From the NCBI GenBank assembly GCA_016432325.1, contig CP066684.1, positions 517,018 to 581,017 on the forward strand: DNA of 64,000 nucleotides, written 5' to 3'. How positions within the stretch are numbered: position 1 is the stretch's first letter; each line of letters opens with the position of its first letter. Below the pieces are notes generated by a model that was given only the letters and a program-made list of their open reading frames with translations, was not told the DNA's origin and did not search any database. Positions 40,007-48,554 of this stretch are shown here, one piece after another. The position numbers were made by a program, and so were the translations under genes. This DNA is from Candidatus Aenigmatarchaeota archaeon (GTDB lineage: Archaea > Aenigmatarchaeota > Aenigmatarchaeia > PWEA01 > JACQIF01).

Positions 40007-41004
40007 ACGCGCTCGCGCCTGTACACGTGCCTCAGCACTTCCTGCCACATCGGCTCGATGCCTTCGCGCGTAACAGCCGAAACGGCAAGCGTCCCTTCGA
40101 CTCGCGCGACATCGCACTTGTTGTAAACGGCAATAATCGGTTTCTTGTAAGTCGCCTTGATTTCCTTGTACAGGGCTTCCTGCTGTTCGAGAGGATATGT
40201 ATCCGTCGGGTCGTACACGTAAACGATAACAGACGCCACGTGGCTCAGAGCCGCGATAGCCTGCTTCTCTATGCGGTTCCGGTCCTTCAGCGGGCGGTCC
40301 AAGAGCCCCGGCGTATCGACTATCTGCACGTCCCCGTAGCGGCCTTCGGCATACGAAACCATCAGGCCTTTTGTAGTAAAGGGGTACGGCTGTATCTCAG
40401 GGCGCGAGCCAGTCAAAGCCGCGAGAAGGGAAGATTTCCCAACGTTCGGCAGGCCTGCGATGACGACAGTAGGGAGATCCTTGAGGTTAGGCACATTCGT
40501 GAGCATTGCCTTGCACTCGATGAGATACGCCAGGTCTTTCTTGACCTTGTCCACTGTCGCGGACGCGATGCCGTAGAATTCTATGCGCAGGCGGTTCATC
40601 GTGTGGAACTCCCTCGCGTTGCGCAGGCGGCCCGTGTACTTGCTTTGCTGCGTCCCGATCTCCGCGGCTGCCCATTTCAAAGCGCCCAGCGCCTTCTTGA
40701 AGCGGTCTACGTCCACGAGCACCGCGACGAGGTCCTGCTGGAAAGGCGGAAGCTTGTCGTATGAGAACGTGTTCGTTACGACCTCCTGCAGCTCTGAAAC
40801 GAGAACGTCGCCTGATATTCCTATGCGTATGCTCTCTTTCTCGCGCGCGGCCCAAAGCCTCCCTCTCTTTTCCTGTTCTTCTGTCTGGCCTTCCGCCGCC
40901 CGCACCACAGAGGCGCGCTTGGACGCGCGGCTGAACGCCCTGTCGAGCAGTATCTTCTTCGTCGGCACGTCGGGCATCCGTATCCTTTCGGTCACTTCTT
41001 CCAT
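39988..41004 (-). CDS. nog1: Nog1-type GTPase
   Basis: An Obg/Nog1 family GTPase linked to large ribosomal subunit maturation. The helical N-terminal domain (~1-165) is followed by the G domain: G1 GLPNVGKSS (~183-191), G3 DTPG (~228), G4 NKCD (~296). The protein ends soon after the G domain, lacking the long eukaryotic C-terminus, as in other archaea. 338 aa. Confidence 0.92.
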   Translation of the reverse strand: MEEVTERIRMPDVPTKKILLDRAFSRASKRASVVRAAEGQTEEQEKRGRLWAAREKESIRIGISGDVLVSELQEVVTNTFSYDKLPPFQQDLVAVLVDVDRFKKALGALKWAAAEIGTQQSKYTGRLRNAREFHTMNRLRIEFYGIASATVDKVKKDLAYLIECKAMLTNVPNLKDLPTVVIAGLPNVGKSSLLAALTGSRPEIQPYPFTTKGLMVSYAEGRYGDVQIVDTPGLLDRPLKDRNRIEKQAIAALSHVASVIVYVYDPTDTYPLEQQEALYKEIKATYKKPIIAVYNKCDVARVEGTLAVSAVTREGIEPMWQEVLRHVYRRERVHSGSS

Positions 41005-41092
41005 AGCGTAGTTTCACCCTTTCTTGAGACGCGACTTCTTTGCTAGCAACTGCGCCAGACGGCTTTTAATAGGCAGCGGCGTCACGCTTACC

Positions 41093-41575
41093 ATGTTCGG
41101 CATTGGGTCCCCCGGCAAGACGCGTTCCCAGAAGAACGTGGCTCTGTACGTCGACGGTCCCAACCTTCTTCGCAAGGAGCTCAGCACAGACCTCAACGCG
41201 CTGCGCGAGACTGTAAAGAAATACGGACGGCTCGTGACGGCAAAGGTTTTCCTGAACCAGTTCACCCCGCAGAAGATGATTGAAGCCGTGGCTAACCAAG
41301 GGTGGGAACCCGTCGTCGTGATGGCAGGCGCTGCGCGCGAGGAGAAGAGCGACGTGGACGCGATGATGGGCGCTTCCATCATGGAAGGGGTTCTGGATGC
41401 GAAGGTCGACGTCATCGTGGTCGCTACCAGAGACGCCGACTTCACGCCCGTGGTTTTGAAGGCCAAAGCGTACGGGAAGGAGACCGTAGTGATAGGCGCC
41501 GAGCCCTCGTTTTCCGTGGCCTTGAGGAACGCGGCGGACCATGTGGAAACGCTCAACGGCGCAGAGATGGCGTAA
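41093..41575 (+). CDS. NYN domain RNase-like protein
   Basis: A PIN-like NYN nuclease fold: ALYVDGPNLLRKEL supplies the first acidic residue, followed by EEKSDVDAMMGA and VVATRDADFTPVVLKAK, together giving the conserved Asp set. The family is archaeal and believed to act on RNA. The start is at 41093, ~27 nt after TATA box CTTTTAATAGG; the frame continues upstream to 41024. 160 aa. Confidence 0.85.
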   Translation: MFGIGSPGKTRSQKNVALYVDGPNLLRKELSTDLNALRETVKKYGRLVTAKVFLNQFTPQKMIEAVANQGWEPVVVMAGAAREEKSDVDAMMGASIMEGVLDAKVDVIVVATRDADFTPVVLKAKAYGKETVVIGAEPSFSVALRNAADHVETLNGAEMA

Positions 41576-41608
41576 AGGTTTTCTTCTGGCACCGCGGTTT
41601 TTCCACAC

Positions 41609-41624
41609 TTACCACCGCAGTGGT
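41609..41624 (+). repeat. TTACCACCGCAGTGGT copy 1
   Basis: A 16-nt sequence containing ACCAC-CGCA-GTGGT (5-bp stem). An identical copy is at 42062-42077. The two flank the 41664-42038 gene, each following a stop codon and preceding a start. It could be an operator or a terminator hairpin. Confidence 0.5.
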
Positions 41625-41663
41625 AGTGCCTGTTTTATATGTTACCAGAGACCCTAAGCTTGT

Positions 41664-42038
41664 ATGGCGTCTGGAAAGGAACTGTTCCTGAATGCGCTCG
41701 TTGTAATAGCAGGCATCCTGACTGCGATACTGCAGATCTATCGCGCGGGCGATGTAGCAAACTTAGTCCTGTTGGGCGCGCTCCTTATGTTTGTCGTAGT
41801 CTACTTTATATATAATTGGCTACGAGAGTATTTCGATAAGATAGAAAAACTCGAAGAGTCTGCGAATAGACTTGAGGGGAGACTGGATTATATGAACGAA
41901 CTGCATGACATCGAAAAGAGAACGGCCCTTCTTGAATACAAGGCCAGTCTGAAAGGCGCGATAGATCCCCGTTACATCATAGTGGCTATCATACTCTTCC
42001 TCTTCGTACTCTACCTGAGAACCGCGGGCTTTATCTGA
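41664..42038 (+). CDS. Membrane protein with coiled coil, 124 aa
   Basis: Two membrane spans at the N-terminus (~9-25, ~33-50), a charged coiled coil (REYFDKIEKLEESANRLEGRLDYMNELHDIEKRTALLE) and a third hydrophobic segment at the C-terminus. TATA box TTTATATG is centred ~27 nt upstream. It may be an adaptor that presents a cytosolic coiled coil. Confidence 0.6.
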   Translation: MASGKELFLNALVVIAGILTAILQIYRAGDVANLVLLGALLMFVVVYFIYNWLREYFDKIEKLEESANRLEGRLDYMNELHDIEKRTALLEYKASLKGAIDPRYIIVAIILFLFVLYLRTAGFI

Positions 42039-42061
42039 CGAATCCGGTCGAAAACTCCGTA

Positions 42062-42077
42062 TTACCACCGCAGTGGT
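42062..42077 (+). repeat. TTACCACCGCAGTGGT copy 2
   Basis: Identical to 41609-41624, lying between the coiled-coil membrane gene and the PLD gene. The surrounding bases differ, so the repeat is confined to these 16 nt. Confidence 0.5.
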
Positions 42078-42108
42078 CGAAAAAGCTTGACCTTCCCGGC
42101 CGCACAAT

Positions 42109-42654
42109 ATGGGCATGAAACTCGGTTACGCGGTCGTCGCAATTCTGCTCGTAGCTAACGCCTACCAGTTCTTGGAGAGGCCTGCGATGCCGCAGGAGGG
42201 AGAAGCCGTTCTCGTGACGGACGACGACTACTTCAGCGTCGCGTACTCCCTGATAGAAAACGCCAATGAGTCTTTATACGTAATAGCGTTCGAGATGAAA
42301 TATTACAGGAACTATCCTGATTCCAAGCCGAACCAACTCGTAAACGCTCTGATAGCCGCGGAGAGGCGAGGCGTCGACGTGCGCGTCGTCACTGACGAAT
42401 ATCTCAACCAGTACGGAGACGACGCGACCGCGGTTGTGAGGCTTCTGCGCGCCAACGGAGTGGACGCGAAGCTCGACGGCTCTGAACGCACCACCCACGC
42501 GAAGGTGCTGGTTGTCGACGGAACGTACGTTCTGATAGGTTCGACCAACTGGTCTCACACGTCGATGGAAAAGAACGCCGAGGCGAACGTTTTGGTGCGC
42601 TCGAGAGGGTTGGCCAAGGATATGGAAGCATACTTCGAAAGCCTAGCATCATAG
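42109..42654 (+). CDS. Secreted or anchored phospholipase D-like (single HKD) protein
   Basis: An N-terminal signal/anchor (LGYAVVAILLVANAYQFL) is followed by one PLD domain with HAKVLVVDGTYVLIGSTNWS (~130-149), the H-x-K-x4-D-x6-G-S-x-N motif. Single-HKD proteins dimerise to form the active site and include nucleases such as Nuc. Length 181 aa agrees. It probably acts outside the membrane. An alternative start is 42115. Confidence 0.85.
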   Translation: MGMKLGYAVVAILLVANAYQFLERPAMPQEGEAVLVTDDDYFSVAYSLIENANESLYVIAFEMKYYRNYPDSKPNQLVNALIAAERRGVDVRVVTDEYLNQYGDDATAVVRLLRANGVDAKLDGSERTTHAKVLVVDGTYVLIGSTNWSHTSMEKNAEANVLVRSRGLAKDMEAYFESLAS

Positions 42655-42684
42655 GTTTTATATCCGAATCCACAATCTTTCCAC

Positions 42685-43740
42685 ATGCGCTCAAAAGGCA
42701 TCTCCCCCATAATCGCCTCTGTGCTGATCGTTCTCGTGGTGATAGGCCTCGCGGCGACGTACACGACGTGGTCGTCTCGCATCTTCGGTCAGGTCACGGA
42801 AGAGAGCGGCGAGGCCGTGACGCGAACGACACAACAGCTATTTTCGCAGTTCGACATACAGGGCGCGGCTGACCAGCGCGTCTTCATAAAGAACACGGGC
42901 ACCTCGAAGCTCTCCCAGTCCGCGCTGGAGGTTTTCTACGACGGCGAACCTATCGCGTACGCCGCGGATTTCGACGTTCTGGAGCGCGACGAGCTGGGCA
43001 CTCTCACGCTGCGCGGGCTGTGGAAATACGGCGCTGGAGACCACGCGCTGCGCGTCACAGCAGGCTCGTTCGCCGATTCTTCCGGCGTCACGGCGTCCAC
43101 GGCGCACGGCGTCGCCGGAGATTGGAGGTTTGAAGAGGGTTCTGGCGCATCGGCTGGCGACTCCAGCGGCAACGGCAACACTGGTGCGATAGCCAACGCC
43201 GTGTACGCGACAGACACGCCGCACGCCTCTTCGCACTACGCCCTGAGTTTCAACGGCGCCAACAGCAAGGTATCCATTCCTCCAAGCACGTCGTTCAACG
43301 TCTATCCGGGCGTGCGAACGATTGAAGTGTGGATAAAACGCACTTCGGGCTGGGCCGTCGAACAGGAATTTTCCAACGTCGAGGTGGGTAATTTAGAGAT
43401 CGTCGGCTGGAGCTATGAGTTTGCCTCGACATACCAAGACGGGCCTTCCGAGGCCAACTGCGGCTATCCAACCCAATGGAAGGCGAACACGTGGCATCAT
43501 GTTGTAGTACAGCAGAACCGCGTGACTGGAGGACAGGGATACCTGCGCGCTTACCTCGACGGAATCCTCGTCTGCGACAGGAGCGGCCTATCGTTCGGTC
43601 AGGGACCGAACAGCTACCTGTATTTCGGCGCGCGCGGCACAAACAACGACCTGTGGCTCAACGGCCTCATGGACGACGTTCGCGTATACGCGGGCGCGCT
43701 GACGCCGGACGAGTTGTATGCACTGAAGCTCAAGAACTGA
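42685..43740 (+). CDS. Pilin-type anchored protein with LamG-like domain (second copy)
   Basis: Class III signal MRSKGISPIIASVLIVLVVIGLAATYTTWSSRIF, a pilin-like beta region, then a LamG-type domain (~150-350: IEVWIKRT, WHHVVVQ, NGLMDDVRVYAG). A close structural match to 29644-30813; the shared RxLWKYG/LWMFGPGEHALRV segment indicates common origin. Start ~25 nt after TATA box TTTATATC. A surface adhesin anchored in a pilus or the membrane is inferred. Confidence 0.8.
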   Translation: MRSKGISPIIASVLIVLVVIGLAATYTTWSSRIFGQVTEESGEAVTRTTQQLFSQFDIQGAADQRVFIKNTGTSKLSQSALEVFYDGEPIAYAADFDVLERDELGTLTLRGLWKYGAGDHALRVTAGSFADSSGVTASTAHGVAGDWRFEEGSGASAGDSSGNGNTGAIANAVYATDTPHASSHYALSFNGANSKVSIPPSTSFNVYPGVRTIEVWIKRTSGWAVEQEFSNVEVGNLEIVGWSYEFASTYQDGPSEANCGYPTQWKANTWHHVVVQQNRVTGGQGYLRAYLDGILVCDRSGLSFGQGPNSYLYFGARGTNNDLWLNGLMDDVRVYAGALTPDELYALKLKN

Positions 43741-44065
43741 AGCCGTAAGGCCGGAGAGCCGAGGCGACCAGATTGTTTACGAAACCGGTGAAAAAGACCA
43801 GCGCAAGTACGAACACTCCGACAAGCACTATTGCAAACACAATAGTCCAGTTGAAGCCTCTCTTCTTCGCCGGCGCAACGGCCTGCGCGTGTTCGGGCCT
43901 CGCAGACTCCTCAACGACCCCTTCTTCGCGTACGTCGCCCAGAACCTCGTCCGCCATGCGGGGGTCATAACCGGCCTGCTGAAGAGACGCGCGTATCTGG
44001 TCTTGCGCGAAGCCTGCGGCGTACTGGTCTAGAATCCACTTGCGCATTGCTTCGTCTACTGGCAT
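43730..44065 (-). CDS. Hypothetical membrane protein, 111 aa
   Basis: A cytosolic helical N-terminal domain (DEAMRKWILDQYAAGFAQDQIRASLQQAGYD, resembling an HTH-like or docking helix) precedes one membrane span (~72-95, WTIVFAIVLVGVFVLALVFF). The stop overlaps the LamG gene end on the other strand by 11 nt. Confidence 0.6.
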   Translation of the reverse strand: MPVDEAMRKWILDQYAAGFAQDQIRASLQQAGYDPRMADEVLGDVREEGVVEESARPEHAQAVAPAKKRGFNWTIVFAIVLVGVFVLALVFFTGFVNNLVASALRPYGFSS

Positions 44066-44089
44066 GCGTAGTTTGCGCCGTATCCGTTC

Positions 44090-45313
44090 TTAAACCTTAT
44101 ACCTCAGCGTCGCCGCGATTCCGCCTATCTGGTAGAGCTGCTCGCCTTCTGCGGTGTCGCGCGAAATAGGAACGACGCGCGCGCCTGTGGTCTTGGCCAG
44201 CTCTTCAAGAGCCTCGAGCATCTCGCGCTCGCCGACTATTTTCATGTGCTTCGAGCACTGCGCGCAGGCGTGTGACGCACGCTCTTCCTTTTTCACAATT
44301 ACTTTCTCCGAATTTCCGCATTCGCACAGGTATTCAACTTCCTCCAGTTTCGCGTGTTCTGAAACTAGAACTACATCAGCCGCGCCCATTTCAATCGCGC
44401 GTCGCACGTTCTGCAAGCCGTACGTCGCCTTGCCTCCGCGGTTGAACTCGTCGAAGAAGCTTTTGACAATCTCTTTTTCTTTCGCTACCGCGGCCTCTTT
44501 CAGGACGTCCTGCGAGCGGTTGAACAACTCGTCGAGTCCGTGCTCGCCTGTGTAGCCCGTGTCCTTCACGGCGATTATCCTCTTCTTCAGCGCGTCTGCG
44601 AGGTAATCTCCATCGACGAACTTCTCTTTCATCGGTCCCGGACCGCCGACGATGACGCCGCGCACGTCATCGGCCTCGAAATATTGGCGAAAGAGCGCGG
44701 CCGCACGTTTCATGTGGTCTTCTATGAGCCCCTGGCGGACGCGCTCGAATCTGGCAGCGCTCTGACCGCCAGCCGCTACCTTACTCGGCACAGGCGAATC
44801 CATGTGACCAAGGAACGAGATTCGTTTGCCGCGCAGCAACCCGTAGTCCGCATCGTTCGAATCGATAACGAAAAGTCCGTAGACCTCCTTCTCCTTTATC
44901 ATGTCGCGCAGAGGGTCCAGGTCAAACCGCTGGTCGCACCAGTAGAGTTCGGTGTAGAGCGTGTCTGGAGGCTCCAGAGCCCACATCTGCATGTCGTCGA
45001 CACCTTCTTTTTCCGAGACGTTGCCGCAGAAAATCGCGAGTCCGTTATCGGGCGTGCGCTTGTAGAGCTTGAGGTGCTGGAGAATCTTTTCGAGAGAGTT
45101 GACGACGTTCTTGCGCGTGGCCTTGGACTTTATGTTCTCTGCGGTGCCCATCTCGTTGCGCAGCTGGTTCATCATGTCCGTGACGCTGGATTTCGCGGCG
45201 ATGTAGACCGTGACGAGCTCCGTGTGACGGCCCTTCCTCTGCTCCAGATCTTCGATCAGCTTCTTCAATTTTCTTCGTTCTTCGGCTTTGTCGTCTTTAT
45301 TCCCGTCAGACAT
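44090..45313 (-). CDS. prf1: Peptide chain release factor aRF1
   Basis: Recognises all three stop codons and triggers peptide release. NIKS (60-63) and GGQ (near 178-180, SKVAAGGQSAARF) are present; a Zn-like CxC/CxxC pair lies near the end (EYLCECGN, ACAQC). The ATG at 45313 lies ~27 nt after TATA box CATTTAAGTG; the ATG 9 nt upstream is too close. 407 aa is normal. Confidence 0.95.
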   Translation of the reverse strand: MSDGNKDDKAEERRKLKKLIEDLEQRKGRHTELVTVYIAAKSSVTDMMNQLRNEMGTAENIKSKATRKNVVNSLEKILQHLKLYKRTPDNGLAIFCGNVSEKEGVDDMQMWALEPPDTLYTELYWCDQRFDLDPLRDMIKEKEVYGLFVIDSNDADYGLLRGKRISFLGHMDSPVPSKVAAGGQSAARFERVRQGLIEDHMKRAAALFRQYFEADDVRGVIVGGPGPMKEKFVDGDYLADALKKRIIAVKDTGYTGEHGLDELFNRSQDVLKEAAVAKEKEIVKSFFDEFNRGGKATYGLQNVRRAIEMGAADVVLVSEHAKLEEVEYLCECGNSEKVIVKKEERASHACAQCSKHMKIVGEREMLEALEELAKTTGARVVPISRDTAEGEQLYQIGGIAATLRYKV

Positions 45314-45345
45314 AGTAACCACTGGATGAGCTATCCACTTAAATG

Positions 45346-46002
45346 TTAGATGCGCAGCCTATCTGCCGCATTGAGCTTCATGCGAATGGGCTGGAGATCG
45401 GTAAGGCGGTCGAAGAGGTTGTGGTAGTCGCCGTAGATGTGGTCCAAGCCGCCAAAATGGACCACCGAGTTTCTTTGTCTTCTCAGCAATCGTTCGGCAA
45501 AAGCGTCCCGCTCTGAAAGGAAGGCCTCCAAGTCAGGCGCGTCCCTCACAGGATAGGCTTCTAGCGTGTATTCCGCATCCGTAAATGCGCGGCGTGGAGG
45601 CTGCTGCAGCAATTTTTCAAACTCACGGCCCGGGTTGTTGTCAGGGATAGCCATGACCTGATCGATGATTTTGTCCGTCTCCTCGGTTTCGCAGAACAGC
45701 ATGCCTGTCCGATGGCGCCGGCGATAGTCCCGCACGGCGCGCATGTTAGAGAACATGTTCGTGAGGAACAAGCGGACTGTCTCTGGATGGGCATCTGGAT
45801 ACTCGACAACCAGTTTCCTCTGCTTCTCTTCCAAAACGCCGTCTTTGGACGTCTCGTCCAGATATCCCATCGCTGTCGCGTAGTAATCGGGCGTGGTCTC
45901 GACGCTTATCACATGCGGCTTGAAGGCGTTGAAGATTCGCGTCAGTCGTCTGTACGCTCTTATGTCCGTGTGGTCCTCGCCTACCAGAATTATCCTGGGC
46001 AT
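45346..46002 (-). CDS. TIKI/ChaN-like protein, 218 aa
   Basis: Starts RIILVGEDHTD and ends with VVHFGGLDHIYGDYHNLFDRL, with VISVETTPDYYA in the middle, the G-E-x-H ... V-x-E-T ... G-x-x-H plan of the superfamily, as in the 20932-21609 protein. A TATA box TTTTTAAAG lies ~27 nt before the ATG. Enzymatic role unknown. Confidence 0.55.
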   Translation of the reverse strand: MPRIILVGEDHTDIRAYRRLTRIFNAFKPHVISVETTPDYYATAMGYLDETSKDGVLEEKQRKLVVEYPDAHPETVRLFLTNMFSNMRAVRDYRRRHRTGMLFCETEETDKIIDQVMAIPDNNPGREFEKLLQQPPRRAFTDAEYTLEAYPVRDAPDLEAFLSERDAFAERLLRRQRNSVVHFGGLDHIYGDYHNLFDRLTDLQPIRMKLNAADRLRI

Positions 46003-46077
46003 GCGAATGCTTGCGCAGGAATCTTTAAAAACCCGTTTTAAGCTTCCCCCTTCAGAGAGGGAAATCTGTAATTCTGC

Positions 46078-48438
46078 TCAGAGCTCTATCGCCAGCTCCT
46101 TGCCGAACTCTATCTTCTCTGCGTTCAGCACGGCATAGAGGTCCTCGAGGAACGGCTTCGCGCGCTTCTCGTCTACGTTCATTACGAGCCGTTTCACAGG
46201 AGCCTTCATTGACAGGCTGCGCTCGGACTTCGCCTTGCGCACGGCCGATATGATTTCCAACAAGGAGTCTCCGAAGGCTACGAACTCCGCGTCCACGCGC
46301 GCGGCATCGGGCCAGATTGTCTTGTGTATTGAGGTCATCTTTACGCGTTCGCGGAAGTATGATTGGTATATCTCTTCAGTCACGTAAGGCATTATAGGCG
46401 CGTAGAGTTGCAGAACGGAAAACAGCGATTTGTATAGTGCATGTTGCGCCGCCCTCCTTTCCAGAACGCCACGCTTGTCCGGGTTGTATATCTTGTCCTT
46501 AACGATTTCGAGATAGTTGTCCGCAAAGACGCTCCAAAAGAGACGGTCGGCGATACGGCGCGCGGCCGAATAGTCGTAGTCGTCGAACGCGCGCGTTGCG
46601 GACGCGAACGCCTCCTTGACTTTCTCGAGCATGTAGGCATCAAACCCGCTCGTCTCTTCTTCTCCTGAATGGTCCTGCAGGTTTTGTATGGCGAACTTGG
46701 ACGCGTTCCACAGCTTCGTGACTGTCTTCATTCCTGTGACGAGCTCTTTCTCTTCGTAATTGTAGTCGTCGCCGAGCTTCGCGCTGGCCGTCCAGTAGCG
46801 GAGCGCGTCGCCTCCGTACTTGTCCATCGCTGGCTGCGGTTCCACCACGTTTCCGAGAGATTTTGACATCTTCTTGCCGCGCGGATCCAAGACGTGGCCT
46901 GATATCGCCGTGGTCCTCCACGGAAGTTCGCCTTCCGAAACGTGGCTGCGCACAACGGTGTAGAAAAGCCATGTCGTTATGATGTCATGCGCCTGAGGAC
47001 GCAATGCCATCGGAAGGTTTGCAGAGCCTTTCGGAGCGAGTGAGCGAACGATTTGCGGCGTTGTGGACGACGTGGCCCAAGTGTCGAGCACGTCTTTATC
47101 GGGAACGAAATCCGAAGAGCCGCACTTGCAGGCGCGCAGGGGTTTGTCCTTGAGCGGGTCGACGGGCAGCTGTTTCTCGTCTGCCGCGTTCACGCTCGCG
47201 CAGGCTTTGCAGTACCAGACCGGTATCGGCACGCCGAAGTATCTCTGCCGCGAGACGCACCAGTCCCACTGCAGGTTGTTAATCCAGTTCTCGTAACGAG
47301 CGCGCATGTGCTCGGGATGCCACCTGATTTTGCGACCGTTTTCTATGAGCGCGTCTTTGATCGAAAGCACGTCGATGAACCACTGCTGCGTGTGCAGGAT
47401 TTCGATGTCCGTCTTGCAGCGTTCGTGAACGCCCACGGTGTGCGTTATCCTCTTCTGCGAGACGAGCAGGCCTTCCTTCTTCAGGTCCTCGATGATGGCG
47501 CGACGAGCTTCTTTAACATCCAGCCCTTTGTATTTTCCCGCGGACGCGGTCATCTTACCGTCCCTTCCAACGGATTCCACGAGCGCCAGGCCGTACGCTT
47601 TGTACCATTCGACGTCCGTCTTGTCGCCGAAGGTGCAGCACATCACAGCGCCCGTTCCTTTTTCTTTGTCGACGCGCGCGTCTGTTTTGATTTCTACATT
47701 TTGATCGAAGAGCGGAACTGTAACGGACTTTCCAACGAGCTTCGTGTAGCGCTTGTCTTCGGGATGCACGAACACGGCGACGCAGCTCGGCAAGAGTTCG
47801 GGACGCGTCGTCGCAATGACAAGGTCCTCGCCGTCGGTGAGTTTGAACTTCACGTCGTTGAAAGTGCTCTCTGACGCACGGTCTTCTATCTCTGCTTGCG
47901 CGATTGCAGTCTGGCATACAGGACACCAGACGTTGGGAGCGTCCTTGCGATAGACCTTTCCGTTCTTCAGAAGCTCGAGGAACGAGGCCTGCGAGACGCG
48001 GCGCGAGTTGTCGTCTATCGTAGAGTAACGCAAAGAGAAATCGCAGGACATTCCCACGCGCTTCCAGTCTTCTATGAACGCGGGTCTTATCTCGTCGAGC
48101 GTCCTGAGGCAGAGCTCGATGAACGATGTACGGTCCATCTTCGACGCGCGCACGTTCTTCAGTTTCTCTATCAGCCGCTCCGTGGGCAGTCCGTTGTCGT
48201 CGGTGCCGAACGGGTAGAGAACGTTGAAACCGCGCATGCGCTTGTAGCGGGCGATGAAGTCCTGCTGTGAGTATGAGGACGAGTGGCCGATGTGCATCTT
48301 TCCAGAGACCGTCGGCGGTGGAGTGTCTATGGAAAAGACGGGCGCCTTCGCGTCCGGCTCGTACGCGTATACGCGCTGCTCGTCCCAGAACGCGCGTATG
48401 CGGGGCTCGGCCTCCTTCGGGTCATAGCGGTCTTGCAT
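46078..48438 (-). CDS. valS: Valyl-tRNA synthetase
   Basis: A class I synthetase: HIGH at 49-52, CP1 editing domain, WCVSRQRYFGVPIPVWYC catalytic region, KMSKS near residue 524 (GKKMSKSLGNVV), and a C-terminal anticodon-binding domain. A zinc-type knuckle (WCPVCQT) lies near residue 170. 786 aa is typical of archaeal ValRS. A minus-strand TATA-like box precedes the ATG by ~27 nt. Confidence 0.96.
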   Translation of the reverse strand: MQDRYDPKEAEPRIRAFWDEQRVYAYEPDAKAPVFSIDTPPPTVSGKMHIGHSSSYSQQDFIARYKRMRGFNVLYPFGTDDNGLPTERLIEKLKNVRASKMDRTSFIELCLRTLDEIRPAFIEDWKRVGMSCDFSLRYSTIDDNSRRVSQASFLELLKNGKVYRKDAPNVWCPVCQTAIAQAEIEDRASESTFNDVKFKLTDGEDLVIATTRPELLPSCVAVFVHPEDKRYTKLVGKSVTVPLFDQNVEIKTDARVDKEKGTGAVMCCTFGDKTDVEWYKAYGLALVESVGRDGKMTASAGKYKGLDVKEARRAIIEDLKKEGLLVSQKRITHTVGVHERCKTDIEILHTQQWFIDVLSIKDALIENGRKIRWHPEHMRARYENWINNLQWDWCVSRQRYFGVPIPVWYCKACASVNAADEKQLPVDPLKDKPLRACKCGSSDFVPDKDVLDTWATSSTTPQIVRSLAPKGSANLPMALRPQAHDIITTWLFYTVVRSHVSEGELPWRTTAISGHVLDPRGKKMSKSLGNVVEPQPAMDKYGGDALRYWTASAKLGDDYNYEEKELVTGMKTVTKLWNASKFAIQNLQDHSGEEETSGFDAYMLEKVKEAFASATRAFDDYDYSAARRIADRLFWSVFADNYLEIVKDKIYNPDKRGVLERRAAQHALYKSLFSVLQLYAPIMPYVTEEIYQSYFRERVKMTSIHKTIWPDAARVDAEFVAFGDSLLEIISAVRKAKSERSLSMKAPVKRLVMNVDEKRAKPFLEDLYAVLNAEKIEFGKELAIEL

Positions 48439-48554
48439 GGCTGAAGTGTGAGCGCAACGAATAAAAATAGGTTCCGCGGGGCGAATCGCGGCGATTTCGT
48501 GCGTTTATATACTTTCCGCAAGAAGCCCTCTCTAAACTTTGAATAGTGACTACC

